Below are positions 63,571 to 64,000 of a DNA stretch of 64,000 nucleotides, one piece after another. Below the pieces are notes generated by a model that had not been told where the DNA came from, did no database searches, and saw only the letters and a program-made list of their open reading frames with translations. Positions within the stretch are counted from its first letter, which is position 1, and each line of letters begins with the position of its first letter. The position numbers were made by a program, and so were the translations under genes. Source of the stretch: Lytechinus pictus (taxonomy: Eukaryota > Echinodermata > Echinoidea > Temnopleuroida > Toxopneustidae). The stretch is taken from assembly GCF_037042905.1 (NCBI RefSeq), contig NC_087245.1, positions 14,306,001-14,370,000 of the forward strand, written 5' to 3'.

Positions 63571-64000
63571 ATAACACAGAGTTTGTCTGATAAAACATCC
63601 GAAACATCCGAAGTTCTTTTATGAAACGCTCCCCATCCTGAGGATGATGGAGAGGGGAGGGCCCGGGGAGGGGGTGGGGAAGGTGGGATGGGGTGTTATG
63701 AGACAATAGACGGGCCCGATGAACCTCTAATGATAAAGGGAAAAAAAACACAGAGTGCATGTAATTTCTATGACGTGTGATGTTTGAGAGAGCCTCCGAT
63801 TTCTATCACTCTGTCATAATAGGATTGCTCCCTTTGTCGTTCTACTTCTGCTCAAAAGTCATTCTGGTATCTCCTGTGTCCGCAAGTTCCCATACAATGC
63901 CTGTCATATGACTCTCTATCAAAGTATCATCGACGACGTCATAGTTGGTTCACGGTCTCAGCACAGAGCATCGCCCTTGATCGCATAGAAATTGACAGTG
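63571..64000. other. Right edge, no feature recognised
   Basis: Purine-rich GGGAGGG stretch at 63650-63700 followed by mixed sequence with no supported gene. Confidence 0.4.

Overview
The window looks like AT-rich nuclear DNA of a marine invertebrate. It has spliced genes with GT-AG introns, dispersed inverted-repeat elements, microsatellites and a tRNA-derived SINE, and no bacterial-type operons. The repeat style (CpG-rich AGCGCGA doublets set in AT-rich spacers, many small hAT-like, TA-type and TTAA-type non-autonomous transposons, and GGTCA-rich dispersed repeats) together with the gene types suggests a deuterostome, most plausibly an echinoderm. I cannot name a species from sequence alone.

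I rebuilt five multi-exon genes from splice sites whose reading phases agree at every junction. (A) 4982-16058, minus: a 696-residue single-pass receptor-like protein with signal peptide, two CUB modules, Ser/Thr stalk, membrane helix and long acidic/Ser-rich cytoplasmic tail. (B) 20307-28012, plus: a 421-residue rhodopsin-class GPCR in five exons, with aminergic-like TM7 residues but no Asp at 3.32. (C) 30931-37734, minus: a 309-residue unrecognised protein in six exons. (D) 40055-43029, plus: a 303-residue unrecognised protein in five exons, divergent from C across a 2.3 kb spacer. (E) 51207-53015, plus: a small 110-residue ankyrin-repeat protein.

The rest is mostly mobile-element debris. 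Several elements have intact terminal inverted repeats and clear target-site duplications: hAT-like at 23089-23322, 35598-37046, 45526-46537 and 46778-48755; an 8-bp-TSD hairpin at 9167-9269; a 9-bp-TSD hairpin at 50015-50093; and TTAA-flanked elements at 2811-3406 and 21677-22288. Arrays carrying a (AGCGCGA)2-type core every 100-200 bp occupy the left edge, GPCR intron 2, 45.5-48.7 kb and 60.0-63.4 kb. The left edge (1-1240) is a near copy of 61137-62265, so related direct repeats bracket almost the whole window.

No gene cluster forms an obvious single pathway. The points most worth follow-up are a dispersed repeat at 54790-55733 with four perfect DR1 nuclear-receptor motifs, the unusual GPCR with an inferred GC-AG intron, the two-CUB receptor whose first CUB lacks cysteines, the divergent pair C/D, a 94-bp perfect palindrome with a hammerhead-like core, and the AGCGCGA arrays inside hAT-like elements.
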